A DNA stretch of 25,931 nt from an uncultured Gemmatimonadales bacterium (GTDB lineage Bacteria > Gemmatimonadota > Gemmatimonadetes > Longimicrobiales > Gaopeijiaceae), in NCBI GenBank assembly GCA_937982605.1, contig CALJLC010000554.1, forward strand, positions 1-25,931, in the 5' to 3' direction. The first letter of the stretch is position 1; each line of letters starts with the position of its first letter. The notes under the pieces are model-generated. The model was not told the DNA's origin. It searched no databases and saw nothing but the letters and a program-made list of their open reading frames with translations. The position numbers and the translations under genes are program-made. Positions 23,425 to 25,931 of the stretch are shown in pieces.

Positions 23425-24207
23425 ATGTCCACCACGTACGACATCGCGATCGGCTCCGAGGGGCCGGCTCTGGAGGTCCGGGACCTCTCCGTCTTCTACG
23501 GGGAGACGAAGGCCGTCGACTCGGTCTCGCTCTCGGTGCCCGAGCGGGGCGTCGTCGCGCTCATCGGCCCGTCGGGCTGCGGCAAGACCACGCTGCTCCG
23601 CTGCTTCAACCGGATGAACGACCTGATCAAAGCCGCCCGCGTGGACGGTGCGGTCGAGTTCGGGGGCGTCGACCTGTACGACGCTTCGGTGGACCCGGTC
23701 GAAGTGCGCCGTCGTATCGGCATGGTCTTCCAGAAGCCGAATCCCTTCCCGAAGTCCATCTACGACAACGTCGCGTTCGGGCCACGCATCAACGGCTTCC
23801 AGGGGGACCTCGACGCGCTCGTGGAGGAGTCGCTCCGTCAGGCCGCCCTGTGGGACGAGGTCAGCGACCGGCTCGGCGACTCCGCCTACGCGCTCTCGGG
23901 CGGCCAGCAGCAGCGGCTGTGCATTGCCCGAACGCTGGCCGTGAAGCCCCAGATCGTGCTGATGGACGAGCCGGCGTCGGCGCTCGACCCGATCGCCACG
24001 CAGCGCATCGAGGAGCTCATCTACGAGCTCAAGAAGCAGTACACGATCGTGATCGTGACGCACAACATGCAGCAGGCGGCGCGGATCTCGGACTATACGG
24101 CGTTTCTGTACATGGGTAAGCTCATCGAGTACGGCCCGACCGACGCGATCTTCACGAACCCCCGCGAAGAACGGACCGAGGCCTACGTCACGGGGAGGTT
24201 CGGTTGA
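23425..24207 (+). CDS. pstB: Phosphate ABC transporter ATPase PstB
   Basis: A 260-residue ATPase driving phosphate import. Motifs are Walker A GPSGCGKTT, the PstB-specific Q-loop region FQKPNPFPKSIYDNVAFGPR, signature LSGGQQQRL, Walker B IVLMDEPASALDP, and switch histidine VTHNMQQA. RMNDLIKAARVDGAVEF is also typical of PstB. ATG 23425 lies five bases after the pstA stop. The end overlaps the phoU start codon by four bases (TTGA). All catalytic motifs are intact, and length is standard. Confidence 0.97.
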   Translation: MSTTYDIAIGSEGPALEVRDLSVFYGETKAVDSVSLSVPERGVVALIGPSGCGKTTLLRCFNRMNDLIKAARVDGAVEFGGVDLYDASVDPVEVRRRIGMVFQKPNPFPKSIYDNVAFGPRINGFQGDLDALVEESLRQAALWDEVSDRLGDSAYALSGGQQQRLCIARTLAVKPQIVLMDEPASALDPIATQRIEELIYELKKQYTIVIVTHNMQQAARISDYTAFLYMGKLIEYGPTDAIFTNPREERTEAYVTGRFG

Positions 24208-24902
24208 CTTCCGACAGTCAGATGCGACGGCACTTCCACGAGGAGCTCGATCAGCTCCAGAAGCAGCTTCTGGAGATGGCGGGACTCGTCGAGCAGTCGC
24301 TCGCGCGGGCCACGGACGGCCTCGGCACCGGCGCCAAGGTGGACGTCGAGGCGGTGAAGCTCGCCGACGAGAGGATCGACGAGCTCGAGATCGACATCGA
24401 CGAGCGCGTCATGGAGCTGCTCGCGCTGCACCAGCCGATGGCGTCGGACCTCCGGCAGATCATCACGACCAGCAAGATCTCCAACGACCTGGAGCGTATC
24501 GGGGACCACGCGGTCAACATCGCCCGTGCCACCCACCGCATGCGAAACGCGCATCCGGTCGAAACGAGCCGCGAGCTCTCCGACATGGTCGAGGTCACCC
24601 GGGAGATGGTCTCGGACTCGCTCGCCGCCTATGTCTCGCGCAATCCGAGCACCGCCCGCATGGTCTGCGTGACCGACGACCGGGTGGACGACCTGCGGCG
24701 TTCCCTCTTCCGGATCCTGGTCACGCACATGCTCGAGGATCCCAAGCGGATCTCCGCGGCCCTCGAGCTGCTCCTCATCTCGCAGAACCTCGAGCGGGCC
24801 GCGGACCTGGCCACGAACATCGCCGAGGACGTGGTCTTCCTGGTGGAAGGCCGGTCGATCAAGCACGGGGCCGAGGCCGCCCACCAGGCCCCGGACGACT
24901 GA
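24204..24902 (+). CDS. phoU: Phosphate signalling regulator PhoU
   Basis: A 232-residue all-helical protein with two PhoU repeats. Metal-binding E-x-x-x-D motifs occur in both halves: LERIGDHAVNIAR and LERAADLATNIAED. PhoU connects the Pst transporter state to PhoR and restrains phosphate uptake when phosphate is plentiful. TTG 24204 is chosen because GGGGAGG ends at 24198, five bases upstream; ATG 24222 is too far from it. The four-base overlap with pstB indicates translational coupling. It is the last gene of the run: the next gene has its own candidate promoter. Confidence 0.95.
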   Translation: MTSDSQMRRHFHEELDQLQKQLLEMAGLVEQSLARATDGLGTGAKVDVEAVKLADERIDELEIDIDERVMELLALHQPMASDLRQIITTSKISNDLERIGDHAVNIARATHRMRNAHPVETSRELSDMVEVTREMVSDSLAAYVSRNPSTARMVCVTDDRVDDLRRSLFRILVTHMLEDPKRISAALELLLISQNLERAADLATNIAEDVVFLVEGRSIKHGAEAAHQAPDD

Positions 24903-24910
24903 GCGTCCGG

Positions 24911-24940
24911 TTGCGTGGGGCGGCGCTGCCCGCGTAGCCT
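24911..24940 (+). promoter_or_regulatory. Candidate promoter of the short-chain dehydrogenase
   Basis: TTGCGT at 24911-24916 and TAGCCT at 24935-24940 are separated by 18 bases, the same hexamer and spacing as at 550-579. The expected start of transcription is around 24947, only a base or two before ATG 24949, so the mRNA may be leaderless; no Shine-Dalgarno is present before this ATG. Confidence 0.4.
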
Positions 24941-24948
24941 GAGCCGCC

Positions 24949-25821
24949 ATGGACCCAGACGTTCACGGCGCGGTCGAAGCGCTGCTCGACGAGGTCGGCG
25001 CCGAGACGCAGCCCCAGGCGCTGTTCGACGCCTCCAGCCTGCGCGGGCAGGTCGCCATCGTGACGGGGGCGTCCAGCGGGATCGGACGGGCCATCGCCCT
25101 CGAGCTGGCCGAGTGCGGCGTCCACATCGCTTTCTGCTTCCTCGACTCCGGAGCGCAGGCCCGGCTCGACGCGCAGGAGGTGGCCCGCAAGCTCCGGGAG
25201 ATGGAGGTCCGCACCTACTTCCGCTCCTGCGACGTGCGCGACAGCGCCGACGTGAAGGCGTTCGTCTCGGAGGTGCTGGAGCAGCTCGGCGGCGTGCAGA
25301 TCCTGGTGAACAACGCGGGCATCGGGCGAGACGGCGCGCTGTGGCGCATGGGTGACCACGAGTGGGAGGCCGTCGTCCGGACGAACCTCGACGGGGCGTT
25401 CTTCTTCACGCGCGCCGTCGCTCCCTGCATGCGTGCCCAGGAGTACGGCAAGATCGTCAACGTCACCTCGGTGCACGGCATCCGCTCGGAGTTCGGCATC
25501 TCGAACTACGTATCGTCGAAGGCCGCGCTGATCGGCTTCACGCGCAGCGCCGCGGGCGAGCGGGGGCGGAGGAGCATCAAGGGCAACCCGGTGGGGGCGA
25601 GGAACATCAACGTGAACGCGGTGGCGCCGGGCTACATCCGCACCACGCGACTCACGGACGGCGTGGCGCCCGAGATCCTCGATCGAGCCCGGGAGCAGGC
25701 GCCGCTCGGGCGCCTCGGCGACCCTCGCGACGTGGCCAGCGTCGTGCTCTTCCTGTGCACGGAGTCCGCTCGCCACATCACCGGCGTGGTGATTCCGGTC
25801 GACGGGGGCTACCTGCTTTGA
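24949..25821 (+). CDS. Short-chain dehydrogenase/reductase (FabG-like)
   Basis: A 290-residue SDR oxidoreductase using NAD(P)H. The cofactor loop TGASSGIGRAIA lies near residues 39-50, after an N-terminal extension of about 30 residues. Further marks are NNAGIG, the catalytic serine in VNVTSVHG, and the Tyr-Lys pair in NYVSSKAAL. NINVNAVAPGYIRT and a closing VIPVDGGYL are typical of FabG and glucose dehydrogenase-like members. Before NINVNAV there is an extra basic stretch (GRRSIKGNPVG) that looks like a diverged ten-codon tandem duplication. ATG 24949 has no Shine-Dalgarno. The ketoacyl or sugar substrate is unknown; the N-terminal extension does not match a signal peptide. Confidence 0.92.
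   Translation: MDPDVHGAVEALLDEVGAETQPQALFDASSLRGQVAIVTGASSGIGRAIALELAECGVHIAFCFLDSGAQARLDAQEVARKLREMEVRTYFRSCDVRDSADVKAFVSEVLEQLGGVQILVNNAGIGRDGALWRMGDHEWEAVVRTNLDGAFFFTRAVAPCMRAQEYGKIVNVTSVHGIRSEFGISNYVSSKAALIGFTRSAAGERGRRSIKGNPVGARNINVNAVAPGYIRTTRLTDGVAPEILDRAREQAPLGRLGDPRDVASVVLFLCTESARHITGVVIPVDGGYLL
25567..25626 (+). repeat. Diverged 30-bp tandem duplication inside the SDR gene
   Basis: Units 25567-25596 and 25597-25626 agree at 22 of 30 positions, counted by eye, without gaps. They encode RRSIKGNPVG and ARNINVNAVA. The second is the normal conserved SDR segment, the first looks like an extra copy. Confidence 0.6.
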
Positions 25822-25844
25822 GCCCGGCAGCCGCGTGATCGCTC

Positions 25845-25866
25845 GGGGGGCGGGGCCCCGCGCCCC
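25845..25866. terminator. GC-rich hairpin after the SDR gene
   Basis: A G-run (GGGGCGGGG, 25847-25855) is followed directly by CCCCGCGCCCC (25856-25866), forming a stem with one bulged base and almost no loop. It lies 24 bases after the SDR stop. No T-tract follows, so rho-independent termination is doubtful. Confidence 0.3.
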
Positions 25867-25876
25867 TCCCCCGGCC

Positions 25877-25931
25877 TCAGCGAACCGGCTCGGCACCCTG
25901 TCCGCGCCTCGGCGGCACCTTCCCCTTCCCC
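25877..25931 (-). CDS. Possible C-terminal tail of a convergent gene (partial)
   Basis: On the minus strand an open frame enters from the window end and stops at TGA 25879-25877, reading GKGKVPPRRGQGAEPVR. Its G/C-ending codons look coding-like, and a convergent neighbour would fit the hairpin before it. Only 17 residues are visible, so this is a weak call and no function can be given. Confidence 0.25.
   Translation of the reverse strand, partial: GKGKVPPRRGQGAEPVR

Noticed and set aside
1..25931. tRNA, rRNA, CRISPR array, insertion sequence, prophage or toxin-antitoxin genes
   Set aside because: I found no cloverleaf-like genes, regularly spaced palindromic repeats, transposase or integrase motifs, or typical small toxin pairs on either strand.
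25880..25931. Adapter contamination at the 3' end of the window
   Set aside because: The terminal bases do not match Illumina adapter sequence in either orientation.

Overview
This is a high-GC stretch of bacterial chromosome, densely packed with genes. Many genes overlap end to start by a few bases (GTGA or TTGA junctions). Several lipoprotein signals and N-terminal membrane anchors suggest a Gram-negative-type environmental bacterium. The combination of very high GC, GTG/TTG starts and this gene content would fit Gemmatimonadota or a neighbouring phylum, but that is an inference by feel and not a proven assignment. I see no tRNA, rRNA, CRISPR array, insertion sequence or prophage. The first 50 bases are not biological: they match the Illumina P5/TruSeq read-1 adapter, so the window begins at a contig end with untrimmed adapter, and the first gene is cut by it.

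Layout. (1) 52-9899, plus strand: a truncated gene of unknown function, a small TPR protein, an OsmC-family protein, a long-chain acyl-CoA synthetase, CutA, a second TPR protein with a basic and Pro/Ala/Glu-rich N-terminal half, a macro-domain-like protein, a membrane-anchored transglutaminase-like protein, an ABC-2 type ATPase/permease pair and a TerB-like protein. (2) 9989-10424, plus strand: two small membrane-associated proteins behind a recognisable promoter. (3) 10428-14253, minus strand: an apparent four-gene envelope operon reading SIMPL-domain lipoprotein, DUF1499-like protein, lipoprotein of unknown function, DUF445 membrane protein. (4) 14350-15348, plus: a sugar-phosphate nucleotidyltransferase with a left-handed beta-helix tail. 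(5) 15392-16561, minus: an M20 metallopeptidase. (6) 16834-24902, plus: a DRE-TIM (isopropylmalate-synthase-like) enzyme followed by a complete phosphate regulon in the order response regulator, PhoR-type kinase, pstS, pstC, pstA, pstB, phoU. (7) 24949-25821, plus: a short-chain dehydrogenase with a short internal duplication. The last bases may hold the tail of a convergent minus-strand gene.

How it fits together. The best-defined system is phosphate sensing and uptake. PstS captures phosphate, PstC/PstA/PstB import it, PhoU links transporter state to the kinase, and the kinase and response regulator adjust transcription. The intergenic region upstream of this run (16562-16833) carries three copies of TGTTACCTG whose starts are 11 and 22 bp apart. 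That helical phasing is how OmpR/PhoB-family regulators bind, so this is a candidate Pho box. No clearly novel defence or mobile system is visible. The points most worth checking are the phased repeats, the enzyme heading the pho/pst run, the degenerate macro domain, the transglutaminase/ABC exporter trio, the unannotated 50-residue membrane protein, and the adapter at the contig end.
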